Position numbers and translations under genes: made by a program. The notes beneath the pieces are model-generated. The model was not told where the DNA came from. It saw nothing but the letters and a program-made list of their open reading frames with translations, and did no database searches. From contig CANMVX010000007.1 of the NCBI GenBank assembly GCA_947501115.1, positions 1 through 64,000 of the forward strand: a DNA stretch of 64,000 nt, given 5' to 3'. Positions 17,465 to 25,989 of the stretch are shown piece by piece (within the stretch, counting starts at the first letter, position 1; the number at the start of each line of letters is the position of its first letter). The stretch is from Haliscomenobacteraceae bacterium (GTDB lineage: Bacteria > Bacteroidota > Bacteroidia > Chitinophagales > Saprospiraceae).

Positions 17465-18580
17465 ATGAAATTTCTTGTTATCCCCATATTGGGCTTGTTT
17501 TCCGTTTTAGCCACTGGTCAATCTAATCACCAACATGGTAGAGTCGCTAAATTCCCTCCTATTCCGGGATATCTATCCCTTTCTTGTGATTTCCATATTC
17601 ATACCGTATTTTCCGACGGAAGTGTCTGGCCAGATATCCGTGTACAAGAAGCACTAAAAGATAGTCTGGATGCTGTCTCTATGACCGAACATTTGGAATA
17701 CCAGCCTCATAAAGATGATATTCCAAATCCAGATAGAAATAAATCCTTTGATATTGCTTCAAAAATAGCAAAGCCTTATGATTTGTTAGTGGTGAAAGGG
17801 GCGGAAATTACCAGGGGAATGCCTCCGGGACATAATAATGCCATTTTCATTAAAGACGCAAATAAACTTTTGCAGGACGATGCTTTGACTGTGTTTAAGG
17901 AGGCAAAAAATCAAGGAGCATTTACCTTTTGGAATCATCCGAACTGGACTGCGCAAAGAAAAGATGGGGTAGCTCGAATAACTGATTTTCATAAACAACT
18001 TATTAAGGATAATCTGCTTCATGGTATTGAAGTGGTAAATGATGTCACTTATTCTGATGAAGCTTTTCAAATGGCACTCGATTATAACCTCACCATTATG
18101 GGTACTTCTGATATACATGGTTTGGTAGATTGGCAGTTTAAAATTTCTGAAGGTGGACACAGACCTTTCACCATCGTTTTCGCAAAGGAAAAAACGGAAG
18201 AAAGTATTCGGGAAGCTTTATTTGCCAAAAGAACGCTGGCGTATTTCAATCATACTCTTATTGGCCGCGAAGAATGGATGATGCCTATGTTAAATGCCGC
18301 TATAACTGTTCAAAAGGCGGAATACATTGGTACTTCTTCTATTCTTGAAATTTCCATAAAAAATGATTCTGACACGCCTTTTTTATTGTTGAATGAGGGC
18401 AAATTGAATTTTCATCAACATTCGGGACTAATTACCCTGGAGCCGCGGGTCATTACTAAAATTCAATTGAAAACACTGGAAATTCTTCCTTCTGTTGAAT
18501 TACCATTTAAAGTGATCAATGCGGTTATCGCGCCGGGTAAGTATGCGAATTTTATGGTAAAAGCTAAAGTGGAAGAATAA
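17465..18580 (+). CDS. Secreted PHP-domain phosphoesterase-like protein
   Basis: A 371-residue protein with a signal peptide (MKFLVIPILGLFSVLATGQ) and a PHP domain: FHIHTVFSDGSVWP carries the first H-x-H metal pair and D, VSMTEHLEY the next ligand, and WNHPNW and MGTSDIHG the later histidines. PHP proteins hydrolyse phosphate esters, as histidinol phosphatase and polymerase-associated domains do; the substrate here is unknown. The C-terminal 100 residues look like a beta-sandwich. It is 42 bp ahead of the paraoxonase-like gene. Confidence 0.85.
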   Translation: MKFLVIPILGLFSVLATGQSNHQHGRVAKFPPIPGYLSLSCDFHIHTVFSDGSVWPDIRVQEALKDSLDAVSMTEHLEYQPHKDDIPNPDRNKSFDIASKIAKPYDLLVVKGAEITRGMPPGHNNAIFIKDANKLLQDDALTVFKEAKNQGAFTFWNHPNWTAQRKDGVARITDFHKQLIKDNLLHGIEVVNDVTYSDEAFQMALDYNLTIMGTSDIHGLVDWQFKISEGGHRPFTIVFAKEKTEESIREALFAKRTLAYFNHTLIGREEWMMPMLNAAITVQKAEYIGTSSILEISIKNDSDTPFLLLNEGKLNFHQHSGLITLEPRVITKIQLKTLEILPSVELPFKVINAVIAPGKYANFMVKAKVEE

Positions 18581-18622
18581 TTTCAATCCATTTTGCTTAT
18601 CTTTAATAAAAAGGATAAGGTC

Positions 18623-19663
18623 ATGCTTTGGAAGAAAATAGTATTGTTTGCTTTAGTTTTAATTTTGCTCGTTGTAGGAAGAACCCTTTATTATGCGGGC
18701 GCATTTAAAAAATCGGTGATCATTGGTCGTCCAGAATCGAGTCTGATAAATGGGATGATTGGCGCTGAGGACATTACGATTAATCAGACGAGTGGTTTTG
18801 CTTTTGTCTCTTCTGACGATAGGAGAAGTACGGTAGCTGGAAAGCCGAAAAAAGGGGCAATATATTTGTTGAATCTTTCTCAGGATTCTCCGGAACCTAT
18901 AGAATTAACGGCTGATTTTGAATTAGATGATTTCCATCCGCATGGTATTTCTTTGTATCAGGATAATGTGGACAGCACACAATGGCTTTTCGTGGTTAAT
19001 CATAGGGCAAAGAAAAATACCGTGGAAGTTTTTCAATTCATAGATACTTCCCTCGTCCATGTAAAATCTATTTCGGATACTCATTTTGTGAGTCCAAATG
19101 ATCTGGTGGCGGTAAGCAAAAATGCTTTTTATTTTACCAATGATCATGACAGCCATGGGGGTGTTTCTAGTTGGAAGGACTTTCTTGTTATTGGTACGGG
19201 ACAATTAGGTTTTTATGATGGACAAAAGACGACTATATTGGAAAATGGTATTCGATATGCCAACGGAATAACTGTAAGTCCGGATGGGAGTAAGATATAT
19301 GTAGCCGCTTGCACCGATGGGTCCATTTTCTCCTATAACCGAGAACCTTTTTCACCGTTGGGTAAAATAAAATGTAATACCGGAGTGGATAATTTAGAGT
19401 GGGATTCAGAGGGTAATTTATGGGTAGGTGCCCATGCGAAAATGCTTGTTTTTCTGGGGCATTCCAAAGATGCCAATAAGAGATCCCCTTCAGAAGTATT
19501 GAAAATCAGTTTTCCAAAAGGTCAAAAGGAGGTAGTAACCCAGGTGTACCTAAATGATGGCAATCCCTTGTCAGGATCTTCCGTAGCGGCTCCTTATAAA
19601 GGAAAAATTTATGTTGGAGGTGTTTTTGACGATGGGGTATTGGTGCTTCGCGATCAGGATTAA
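18623..19663 (+). CDS. SMP-30/paraoxonase-like beta-propeller esterase
   Basis: A 346-residue protein with an N-terminal membrane anchor (about 3-25) and a six-bladed propeller resembling arylesterase/paraoxonase: FHPHGISLY, FVSPNDLVAV, YFTNDHDSHGG and ANGITVSPDG carry the expected calcium-ligand Asn/Asp/His positions. It probably hydrolyses lactones or aryl esters in the periplasm. A TTG-started frame from 18593 exists, but ATG at 18623 begins the hydrophobic anchor and is preferred. It follows the PHP gene by 42 bp and is probably cotranscribed. Confidence 0.82.
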   Translation: MLWKKIVLFALVLILLVVGRTLYYAGAFKKSVIIGRPESSLINGMIGAEDITINQTSGFAFVSSDDRRSTVAGKPKKGAIYLLNLSQDSPEPIELTADFELDDFHPHGISLYQDNVDSTQWLFVVNHRAKKNTVEVFQFIDTSLVHVKSISDTHFVSPNDLVAVSKNAFYFTNDHDSHGGVSSWKDFLVIGTGQLGFYDGQKTTILENGIRYANGITVSPDGSKIYVAACTDGSIFSYNREPFSPLGKIKCNTGVDNLEWDSEGNLWVGAHAKMLVFLGHSKDANKRSPSEVLKISFPKGQKEVVTQVYLNDGNPLSGSSVAAPYKGKIYVGGVFDDGVLVLRDQD

Positions 19664-19671
19664 CAGGTTTT

Positions 19672-20110
19672 CACGGATTCGTGGAAACTCGATGCCTCGC
19701 GTCTTTTCCCTGACAGGTTCCAATGTAATATTCATCTGCTTTCACCTGGTTTTGAATCACGGATTTCAAAGGATTTTTAGGATTTCACGGATTCGTGGAA
19801 ACGCGATGCCTTGCGTCTTCTCTATGACAGGTTCCAATGTAATATTCATCTGCTTTCACCTGGTTTTGAATCACGGATTTTAAAGGATTTTCAGGATTTC
19901 ACGGATTCGTGGAAACGCGATGCCTCGCGTCTTTTTCCTGGCAGGTTCCATTGTAATATTCATCTGCTTTCACCTGGTTTTGAATCACGGATTTAAAGGA
20001 TTTTTAGGATTTCACGGATTCGTGGATACGCGATGCCTCGCGTCTTTTCTCTGACAGGTTCCAATGTAATATTCATCTGCTTTCACCTGGTTTTGAATCA
20101 GGATTTCGAG
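19672..20110. repeat. 114-bp tandem repeat, four copies
   Basis: Copies start with CACGGATTCGTGG at 19672, 19786, 19900 and 20013, so the period is 114, 114 and 113 bp, with only scattered substitutions. Each copy contains the palindrome CACG-GATT-CGTG, a second potential stem CGCGA-TGCC-TCGCG (first copy CTCGATGCC variant), the segment CAGGTTCCAATGTAATATTC and a shorter ATCACGGATTT echo of its own start. The array begins immediately after the paraoxonase-like stop codon. Reading frames that cross it are not conserved between copies. Confidence 0.88.
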
Positions 20111-20476
20111 GATTACAAGGAACGTATTCGTTTTGGGTGTAAGGGTCATTCGTAGATTAGTAACTTTATACTCTCTTTTTCGTCGATGCGTAACGCATCG
20201 ACGAGAGGCTTCGAAATGAAAGCAACATCTAACATTAACCTTCCCTCTCAAATCAACGACGACGCTGTGTTTAATGACCTTTATTTATTGCATTCGCCCA
20301 ATTTTTATTGCTAGGTCTTCCTTTTCTTTTAAAGGGTAAGAAATTATATCTTGAATGGGAATAAACCTCTAAAAAACTTTCTTGAGTCAAAAAACACATC
20401 AAGATTATTATTTTATTGAATTTATGGGTAGGTGGGAAGAGTATCTTATTTTAAAACTTGACTTAGCGATTAGTAC
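20111..20476. other. Intergenic stretch with a palindrome and possible gene remnants
   Basis: No intact gene is seen. At 20180-20204 there is a perfect 11-bp inverted repeat, TCGTCGATGCG-TAA-CGCATCGACGA, without a T-run, so it is not a standard terminator. On the minus strand around 20270-20390 short open stretches in two frames read like protein (for example FLPFKRKGRPSNKNWANA), but each is broken by stops. They may be a decayed gene linked to the toxin-antitoxin locus, or chance. Confidence 0.4.
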
Positions 20477-20551
20477 TTATTCTTCGAGATCCAGAACTAT
20501 TCTAATATTCTCTTTCACCCGTTCAGAAATGTCATCTGGTAAGTCTCCCAT
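20477..20551 (-). pseudogene. Detached C-terminal codons of the PemK-like toxin
   Basis: Directly after the toxin stop codon, in the same frame, 24 more sense codons run to a TAA at 20477. They read MGDLPDDISERVKENIRIVL and then DLEE. This is the usual C-terminal helix of PemK/MazF proteins, where homologues read roughly K-I-G-x-L. One A-to-T change (AAA to TAA) would explain the break. The first codon after the stop is ATG, so reinitiation is possible in principle. Confidence 0.7.
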
Positions 20552-20824
20552 TTATTCTATCAATCTTTTATTGTTGATAACTCTTAGTTGATTAATCATT
20601 ATATCACAGTTGTCTTTTACTTTTCCGATGCCTTTTTTTAAATGAACTCTCAATATATGACTCTCGGGTTTCACATTTTTTGTGATTGGATATATTAAGG
20701 TAGATGGATGAATATTATTTAATACATCTGTTTGAACAATTAATACTGGTCTGGTTTTTCCTGATTCAGTGCTAATCCATGGATCGAGATTAGCTAACCA
20801 GACTTCATATTTTTTAGCTGTCAT
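20552..20824 (-). CDS. PemK/MazF-type endoribonuclease toxin, truncated by an in-frame stop
   Basis: A 90-residue type II toxin. YEVWLANLDPWISTESGKTR is the family N-terminus, with the conserved R25 in TRPVLIV and T48 in YPITKN, the usual RNase catalytic positions. Homologues are about 110-120 residues; this one stops at RLIE, and the missing helix is still encoded in frame beyond the stop (20477-20551). The ATG at 20824 is preferred over 20848 because homology begins at MTAKKYEVW and it gives the typical short overlap (11 bp) with the antitoxin. The toxin may be inactive or weakened. Confidence 0.82.
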   Translation of the reverse strand: MTAKKYEVWLANLDPWISTESGKTRPVLIVQTDVLNNIHPSTLIYPITKNVKPESHILRVHLKKGIGKVKDNCDIMINQLRVINNKRLIE

Positions 20825-21047
20825 AATCTTCAAGTTTTTCAAATTCATTCAGCACATTCATAGATTCGTCGCTAACGAGTTTTGATTCTATGGCTAATTG
20901 TTCAGAGATAATTTTCTTTTTTTGTATGTGATGATAGAATTGAAGTGCCTCGTTAATATAACGATTTCTGGGTTTCTTAATCTTTTTAAGCAATGGCTCG
21001 GTCTCTTCGTAAACGATTACGTCAAGCTTAAGTGATACTGTTTTCAT
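20814..21047 (-). CDS. Ribbon-helix-helix antitoxin (MazE/PemI-like)
   Basis: A 77-residue protein whose first half fits a ribbon-helix-helix DNA-binding fold: VSLKLDVIVYEETEPLLKKI (beta strand and helix A) then RNRYINEALQFYHH (helix B). The second half is charged and probably disordered, as expected for the toxin-binding tail. It precedes and overlaps the PemK-like toxin gene by 11 bp in the normal antitoxin-first order, and it would repress its own promoter. Confidence 0.8.
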   Translation of the reverse strand: MKTVSLKLDVIVYEETEPLLKKIKKPRNRYINEALQFYHHIQKKKIISEQLAIESKLVSDESMNVLNEFEKLEDYDS

Positions 21048-21158
21048 CTACTTCTATTTTAGTATATTTTTAAAGTATATACTTTATTGGAGAATTCAAC
21101 ATTTTTGGAAGGATTTATATTGTTAGGCGCGTAACTCTATGAATTTCCCAGACTTTTC

Positions 21159-21190
21159 TTTGAATGGTGGTATTTATTTCAATAAATTTG
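21159..21190 (+). promoter_or_regulatory. Bacteroidota-type promoter of the first molybdenum-enzyme operon
   Basis: TTTG at 21159-21162 and TAAATTTG at 21183-21190 match the -33 TTTG and -7 TAnnTTTG elements of Bacteroidota sigma factor promoters, with a 20-bp spacer. The start codon of the downstream gene is 26 bp further on. Confidence 0.6.
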
Positions 21191-21215
21191 TATAACATAG
21201 TTACATATCTACAAT

Positions 21216-21671
21216 ATGGCAAAATATTCTCTAAAAATAAATGGTAAAACCCAACAAGTTGATGTTGATCCTTTAACACCAATATTGTGGGTACTGCGTG
21301 ACCATTTAAACCTTCAAGGTACTAAATACGGATGTGGTATCGCCCAGTGTGGCGCTTGCACTATTCACCTAAATGGAATGGCAGTTCGCTCGTGCCAATT
21401 GCCGGTTTCCTCCATAGGTAGGCAGGAAATTACAACCATCGAAGGACTATCAGAGAATGCAACCCATCTGGTTCAGGAAGCCTGGCTCGAACACGATGTA
21501 GCCCAATGTGGTTATTGTCAGTCAGGACAAATCATGACGGCAGTGGCTTTACTGAAAAATAATCCTAATCCCAGTGATGAAGATATTGAGGCAACCATCA
21601 GCGGAAATATTTGCCGTTGTGGAACTTATTTAAGAATCAAAGAGGCTATTAAAACTGCTGCTAAAAAATAA
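21216..21671 (+). CDS. Isoquinoline 1-oxidoreductase-type 2Fe-2S subunit (copy 1)
   Basis: A 151-residue small subunit of a xanthine-oxidase-family molybdenum hydroxylase. The N-terminal plant-type ferredoxin cluster motif is [21 protein letters not shown] (cysteines spaced C-x4-C-x2-C-x11-C), and the second cluster is formed by CGYCQSGQ and NICRCGTY. It transfers electrons from the molybdopterin subunit encoded 16 bp downstream. No separate FAD subunit gene is present, as is usual for the isoquinoline-oxidoreductase group. Confidence 0.93.
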   Translation: MAKYSLKINGKTQQVDVDPLTPILWVLRDHLNLQGTKYGCGIAQCGACTIHLNGMAVRSCQLPVSSIGRQEITTIEGLSENATHLVQEAWLEHDVAQCGYCQSGQIMTAVALLKNNPNPSDEDIEATISGNICRCGTYLRIKEAIKTAAKK

Positions 21672-21687
21672 TCTAATCAACTTTCGA

Positions 21688-23943
21688 ATGATGGAAAATA
21701 AGAAAACATATACCAGGCGTTCCTTCATCCAGTCTTCTGTATTGGCTGGTGGTGGTTTGATGCTCAGTTTTAGTTGGTTTTCAGAAGCCAAAGCGGTTGA
21801 AAAGGGGTTAAGTTCCAATCTTACAGGTGAATGGAATCAACTCAATGGTTATATTCAAATTACGACTGATAATATAGTGAAAATAATGTGCCCAAATCCT
21901 GAATTCGGGCAAAATGTTATGACTTCACTCCCTATGATTGCTGCAGAAGAATTAGATGTTGACTGGAAGGATGTGAAGGTTGAAATGGCTTCTCATGATA
22001 ATGTAAAATTTGGTAATCAGTTTACCGGAGGTAGTAATTCGATGCGTGCCTATTGGAAACCGCTCAGAAATGCAGGGGCTTCTGCCCGACAAATGTTAAT
22101 TGAAGCAGCAGCTCAAGCGTGGAATGTACCGGCAGCTGAAATTACAACTAAAGCAGGTATTCTTTCTCATTCAAGTGGAAAAGTAGCAAAATATGGTGAA
22201 ATGGCGGCTAAGGCAGCTACCATTGCCGTTCCCAAAGAGGTTAAACTGAAATCACCAAAGGATTTTTCAATTGTAAGAAATTCAAAGAAAAATACTGAAG
22301 GCGTAAAAATAGTTACCGGTAAACCTCTTTTCGGAATGGATTATAGCATGGAAGGAATGCAAATTGCTATGGTTCAGCATCCTCCTGCTTTTGGTATGAA
22401 ATTAAAGTCTTTTGATGCGTCAGCTGCACTCAAAATGCCAGGTATTAAGGATGTTTTTAGTATAAAAATCTTTGAAGAAGGTTCTGACAGGGGAGCATTT
22501 GAAACGCGTACCTTCAATGAATTAGTTGCCATTGTAGGTAAATCTACCTGGGAAGTTATGAATGCCAGAAAGGTCTTGAAAGTAGATTGGGAAGTAGCGC
22601 CGGAGCGTAAGGAATTTATGATGGTTCGGGGAAATAAGGTCGAAGAAATTACCCCGTCTGGCTTGGAAAGTACAGATCTACATTTTGAAAAAATGAGGGA
22701 ATGGGCAAAAAAATCGCCCAAAGTATTGAGGAAAGATGGAGACCCTGAAGCTGCTTTCAAAAATGCAGCAGTGGTCATAGAACGTACCTATAATGCTCCG
22801 TTTTTGGCGCATAATTGTATGGAACCCATCAATTTCTTTGCTCACGTTGAGACAGATAAGGCTTTATTCGTTGGTCCGCTCCAGGCACCAAACTTTGCAG
22901 AAGCAACGCTTGCAGCCAGGTTCGGACTACCAACAGATAAAATAGAGATTCTTATGACACGAATGGGTGGAGGTTTTGGACGGCGTGCCTATCATCATTA
23001 CATGGTGGAAGCAGGGCTAATTTCCCAAAAGGCCAAAACACCCATAAAATTAATTTATAGCAGGGAAGATGATATGACTTATGGTATCTATCGCCCGATG
23101 TACACAGCAACCTATAGGGCTGCGCTGGACCAAAACAAGAATCTCATAGGTTTCCATGTTACAGGAGGTGGCATACCTGAAAACCCAATTCATGCAAATC
23201 GTTTTCCTGCAGGTGCCGTCGATAATTATTTAGCTGATGGATGGGAAATACCTTCCAATATTACCATCGGTGCCTTTAGGGCTCCAAGGTCTAACTTTAA
23301 TGCTGCTGCTGAACAATCTTTTCTCGATGAGGTAGCGGAAGCCATGGGTAAAGATCCCATTCAACTTCGTCTTGATTTACTTAAAAAGGCAAAAGAAAGA
23401 CCAGTGGGCTCCAATAATGATTATGATCCGGGTAGATATATAGGTGTTTTGGAATTATTGAAGGAAAAATCAGGATGGGGGAGATCAGAGAATGCGGGTA
23501 AGAAACGAGGGGTAGCGGCCTATTTTTGTCACGCTTCCTATGCTGGTCATGTGGTGGATATGGTACTAAGGGATGGTCAGCCCTATGTTGAAAAGGTAAT
23601 TTCAGCGGTTGATTGTGGTGTAGTCGTAAATCCAGATGCTGCAACAAACATGGTGCAAGGCGCCGTGGTGGATGGTATCGGACAATCGTTTTATGGCGCT
23701 TTGACCCATAAGAATGGAGTAGCAGAGCAAAATAATTTCCATAATTATCGGATGATTAGAGCCAATGAGGCACCTCAAAAAATAGAGGTTCATTTTGTTC
23801 AAAATGATATCGATCCTACGGGTCTTGGTGAACCGCCATTCCCTCCGGTTTTTGGAGCCGTAGCTAATGCATTGTTTCAAACTACAGGACAACGATATTA
23901 TAATCAGCCGTTTGTGAGTGATCAAGGCCAACCAAAATCTTGA
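21688..23943 (+). CDS. Isoquinoline 1-oxidoreductase-type molybdopterin subunit (copy 1)
   Basis: A 751-residue large subunit with a twin-arginine signal (TRRSFIQSSVLAGGGLML), so the enzyme should be exported folded. Motifs of the aldehyde oxidase/xanthine dehydrogenase family are clear: MTRMGGGFGRRAYHHY for the cofactor, APRSNFNAAAEQSFLDE, and the catalytic glutamate in GLGEPPFPP near the C-terminus. Members hydroxylate N-heterocycles or oxidise aldehydes; the substrate here is not known. It pairs with the 2Fe-2S gene just upstream. A second, diverged pair lies at 30785-33369. Confidence 0.93.
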   Translation: MMENKKTYTRRSFIQSSVLAGGGLMLSFSWFSEAKAVEKGLSSNLTGEWNQLNGYIQITTDNIVKIMCPNPEFGQNVMTSLPMIAAEELDVDWKDVKVEMASHDNVKFGNQFTGGSNSMRAYWKPLRNAGASARQMLIEAAAQAWNVPAAEITTKAGILSHSSGKVAKYGEMAAKAATIAVPKEVKLKSPKDFSIVRNSKKNTEGVKIVTGKPLFGMDYSMEGMQIAMVQHPPAFGMKLKSFDASAALKMPGIKDVFSIKIFEEGSDRGAFETRTFNELVAIVGKSTWEVMNARKVLKVDWEVAPERKEFMMVRGNKVEEITPSGLESTDLHFEKMREWAKKSPKVLRKDGDPEAAFKNAAVVIERTYNAPFLAHNCMEPINFFAHVETDKALFVGPLQAPNFAEATLAARFGLPTDKIEILMTRMGGGFGRRAYHHYMVEAGLISQKAKTPIKLIYSREDDMTYGIYRPMYTATYRAALDQNKNLIGFHVTGGGIPENPIHANRFPAGAVDNYLADGWEIPSNITIGAFRAPRSNFNAAAEQSFLDEVAEAMGKDPIQLRLDLLKKAKERPVGSNNDYDPGRYIGVLELLKEKSGWGRSENAGKKRGVAAYFCHASYAGHVVDMVLRDGQPYVEKVISAVDCGVVVNPDAATNMVQGAVVDGIGQSFYGALTHKNGVAEQNNFHNYRMIRANEAPQKIEVHFVQNDIDPTGLGEPPFPPVFGAVANALFQTTGQRYYNQPFVSDQGQPKS

Positions 23944-24338
23944 TAAACGGATGATTATTTAATAGAATTTTTGTGATTCAGAAGGCGAGCTGAACGAAGG
24001 TTCCTATATTTGGTCCTTAATTTTTTGTTTTTTTGATGGGTAAATGGTAAAAAGTTCCTCCGTTTTATTGAATTACATAAAATTCTTTTATCCGGGTAAA
24101 AAGCGTTTTTATCTAGCAATTATTAATTCGTTGGATTCTCAATGAGGATTTTATTCTTTAGGGTTAACTGGTTTTTTAGTCATCCATTTTTCAATATCGG
24201 GTAAAAGAAGACTTCAAAAAGAAAGTTCCCATCAGCTTTTTCATCAGACCAAAGCAAAGGCGATATTGATTTTAATAATTTTTCCAACGCTGCCAGCATC
24301 TTTGTATTTACGTTGAAACTTAGTTTTATTTAGACAAA
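23944..24338. other. Gene-free stretch with possible decayed coding remnant
   Basis: No complete gene is supported. On the minus strand an ATG at 24299 opens 39 codons (MLAALEKLLKSISPLLWSDE at the start) to a stop at 24180. A different frame overlapping its end continues as LLPDIEKWMTKKPVNPKE to a stop near 24150. Two protein-like frames joined at a short T-rich segment look like a frameshifted remnant, but the segment is short and I recognise no family. Confidence 0.35.
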
Positions 24339-25709
24339 TTATTTTATTAAAATTTTCCAATTACCACCCTTGTCAGCACCAATTCGATCAATAATACCCT
24401 CTTTTTTCAGATTGGCAATATGTTTTTCAATTCCTTTTATACTTATTCCAATAATTTCACTCATTTCCATTGTTGTTATATTAGGATTTTCCTTAATTAG
24501 TGCCTTTATTTTCTCCCTACTTTTCTCCCTACTTTTCTCCCTACTTTTCTCCCTACTTTTTAGTGGCCGCATTAAGGTAACAGTAAACATTCCTTCTTTC
24601 TGGAAGAGAGGAGCCGGCAATGTTGCCTCCTTCATCAGATGAATGATTCTGGGAATGCCCGATCCAATCTGTTCAACCAAACGCATCCTGGAAAAAAGGC
24701 CAAAAATAAGTGGATTTCTGGAATGACTTCGTTTACCAAATGAAGCCATAGGAATGGCACTCACCAAACCGCCGGGATTACTAATTTCCACCCGGTTTTC
24801 AAATAGTTCTATGGTAGTTAATGCACCCTTATCGTAATAATCTCTATGGGACAAGGAATTAATAATCGTTTCTTTAAATACAGTTTCGGGAATCTCCCAT
24901 ATTTCCTTTCTGGGACCGGAACCCTGTCCTTCTATATCGTAAGCAACGTTCAATTTTCCACGTAGCCATTGCATAGCCTTGGTAAATTGATGGTACAAAG
25001 GTCCTCCAAAAACCTGATCATCAAAAATAAAGCGTTTATCCAGCCCCTGAAATGCAATACAACGAATCATTGCCTTTTCAATAAACTGTTCTGGATTAGA
25101 CCCAAGGAAAAGCACAGCACCATTTTTAAAATATTGTGCCTCTGCATATAATTTCAGATTGTTATAAACCTGTTCGTTGGAAACCGCTGCACTCAAGTTA
25201 GCTTCCAGTTTAAAAATAGTTAATACTTCAAGGTCAATATCAGTTAGGGGGTTAAAAGCAGGACAGGGAACTTCATCGAAATAAATCTTGTCAGACTGTT
25301 GAAAGAAGTCGCGCATTTGCTCGGCAGTGGTCAGCTTTTGTGTGTTCGGGCCAATACGAACATATATGGCACCCGACAAAACGTATGGCTTTTTAGGGCC
25401 AGAAGCTACTTCAATCACTCCGATGGTTTTACCAGCTACCTCAACCAGATTTAACCCACATTGTAAAGCAGGGGTTATTTCACTTAAACTATGTTGTATG
25501 GCAGAACGCTTTGCATTATCAAAAATACCACACCCTACTATTTCATTGGCATCACTCACACCAATCAATAAAACACCCCCAGCTGCGTTAGCAAATGCAC
25601 AAACTTCTTCAGACAATTCTTTTACTTTCGATGGAATGCTAACTTTGAATTCAGCATTGTATCCTTCGCCACTTGCTATAATCAATTGTATGTCTTCTGC
25701 AGTTATCAT
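24339..25709 (-). CDS. AlbA_2 (Schlafen-type) and RecG-like C-terminal domain transcriptional regulator
   Basis: A 456-residue protein. The N-terminal AlbA_2 domain (about 10-125) has the typical start EGYNAEFKVSIPSKVKELSEEVCAFANAAGGVLLIGV. A long middle region is followed by an ATPase-like C-terminal 'HATPase_c_4' domain (about 275-380: ETVFKETIINSLSHRDYY, RVEISNPGGLV, RNPLIFGLFSRMRLVEQIGSGI), which resembles the group annotated as RecG-like or putative transcriptional regulators. A KSRE x4 linker and a winged helix (ITTMEMSEIIGISIKGIEKH) end it. Function is not established; some members act in defence or regulation. Confidence 0.85.
   Translation of the reverse strand: MITAEDIQLIIASGEGYNAEFKVSIPSKVKELSEEVCAFANAAGGVLLIGVSDANEIVGCGIFDNAKRSAIQHSLSEITPALQCGLNLVEVAGKTIGVIEVASGPKKPYVLSGAIYVRIGPNTQKLTTAEQMRDFFQQSDKIYFDEVPCPAFNPLTDIDLEVLTIFKLEANLSAAVSNEQVYNNLKLYAEAQYFKNGAVLFLGSNPEQFIEKAMIRCIAFQGLDKRFIFDDQVFGGPLYHQFTKAMQWLRGKLNVAYDIEGQGSGPRKEIWEIPETVFKETIINSLSHRDYYDKGALTTIELFENRVEISNPGGLVSAIPMASFGKRSHSRNPLIFGLFSRMRLVEQIGSGIPRIIHLMKEATLPAPLFQKEGMFTVTLMRPLKSREKSREKSREKSREKIKALIKENPNITTMEMSEIIGISIKGIEKHIANLKKEGIIDRIGADKGGNWKILIK
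24509..24556. repeat. 12-bp coding microsatellite (four perfect units)
   Basis: TTTTCTCCCTAC is repeated four times without change inside the AlbA_2 gene, encoding KSRE four times on the minus strand in the linker between the ATPase-like domain and the winged helix. Because the unit is a multiple of three, copy-number change would alter linker length without a frameshift. Confidence 0.9.
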
Positions 25710-25989
25710 GCTTTAGTTGTTGGTTTATTACATGACCTAAAAATAGTGCACTTGGCGAAGATACTAAAATGAGGCCAATGCTGAAAAATAATTACTTGAT
25801 GGTGATTGGTTTATATTAGATATACAAAAGGTAATTATCTCGTTACGGCAAAGAATAAAGACCATGATGATTAAATTTTTCCATTATAGGGTTAAGTTAG
25901 AATGGGAATCCCATTTTATTTAAGTGCAGAGTTACTATTTCTATTAATTCAGCTACATCGGTACTTTGTTAGGGTAGCCCTCTCCTTCA

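Noticed and set aside
20180-20204. TCGTCGATGCG inverted repeat as a terminator
   Set aside because: The stem is perfect, but no T-run follows on either strand and no gene ends here, so it is only recorded as a palindrome.
19611-20251. Reading frames across the 114-bp repeat (both strands)
   Set aside because: The frames repeat because the DNA repeats, are not preserved evenly between copies, and resemble no protein.
20382-20591. Plus-strand reading frame of 69 codons beside the toxin
   Set aside because: It lies antisense to the toxin C-terminal codons, which are better explained by homology to the PemK family.
25901-25915. AATGGGA-A-TCCCATT palindrome downstream of fcl
   Set aside because: The arms are only 7 bp and no T-run follows on the fcl strand, so it was not called a terminator.
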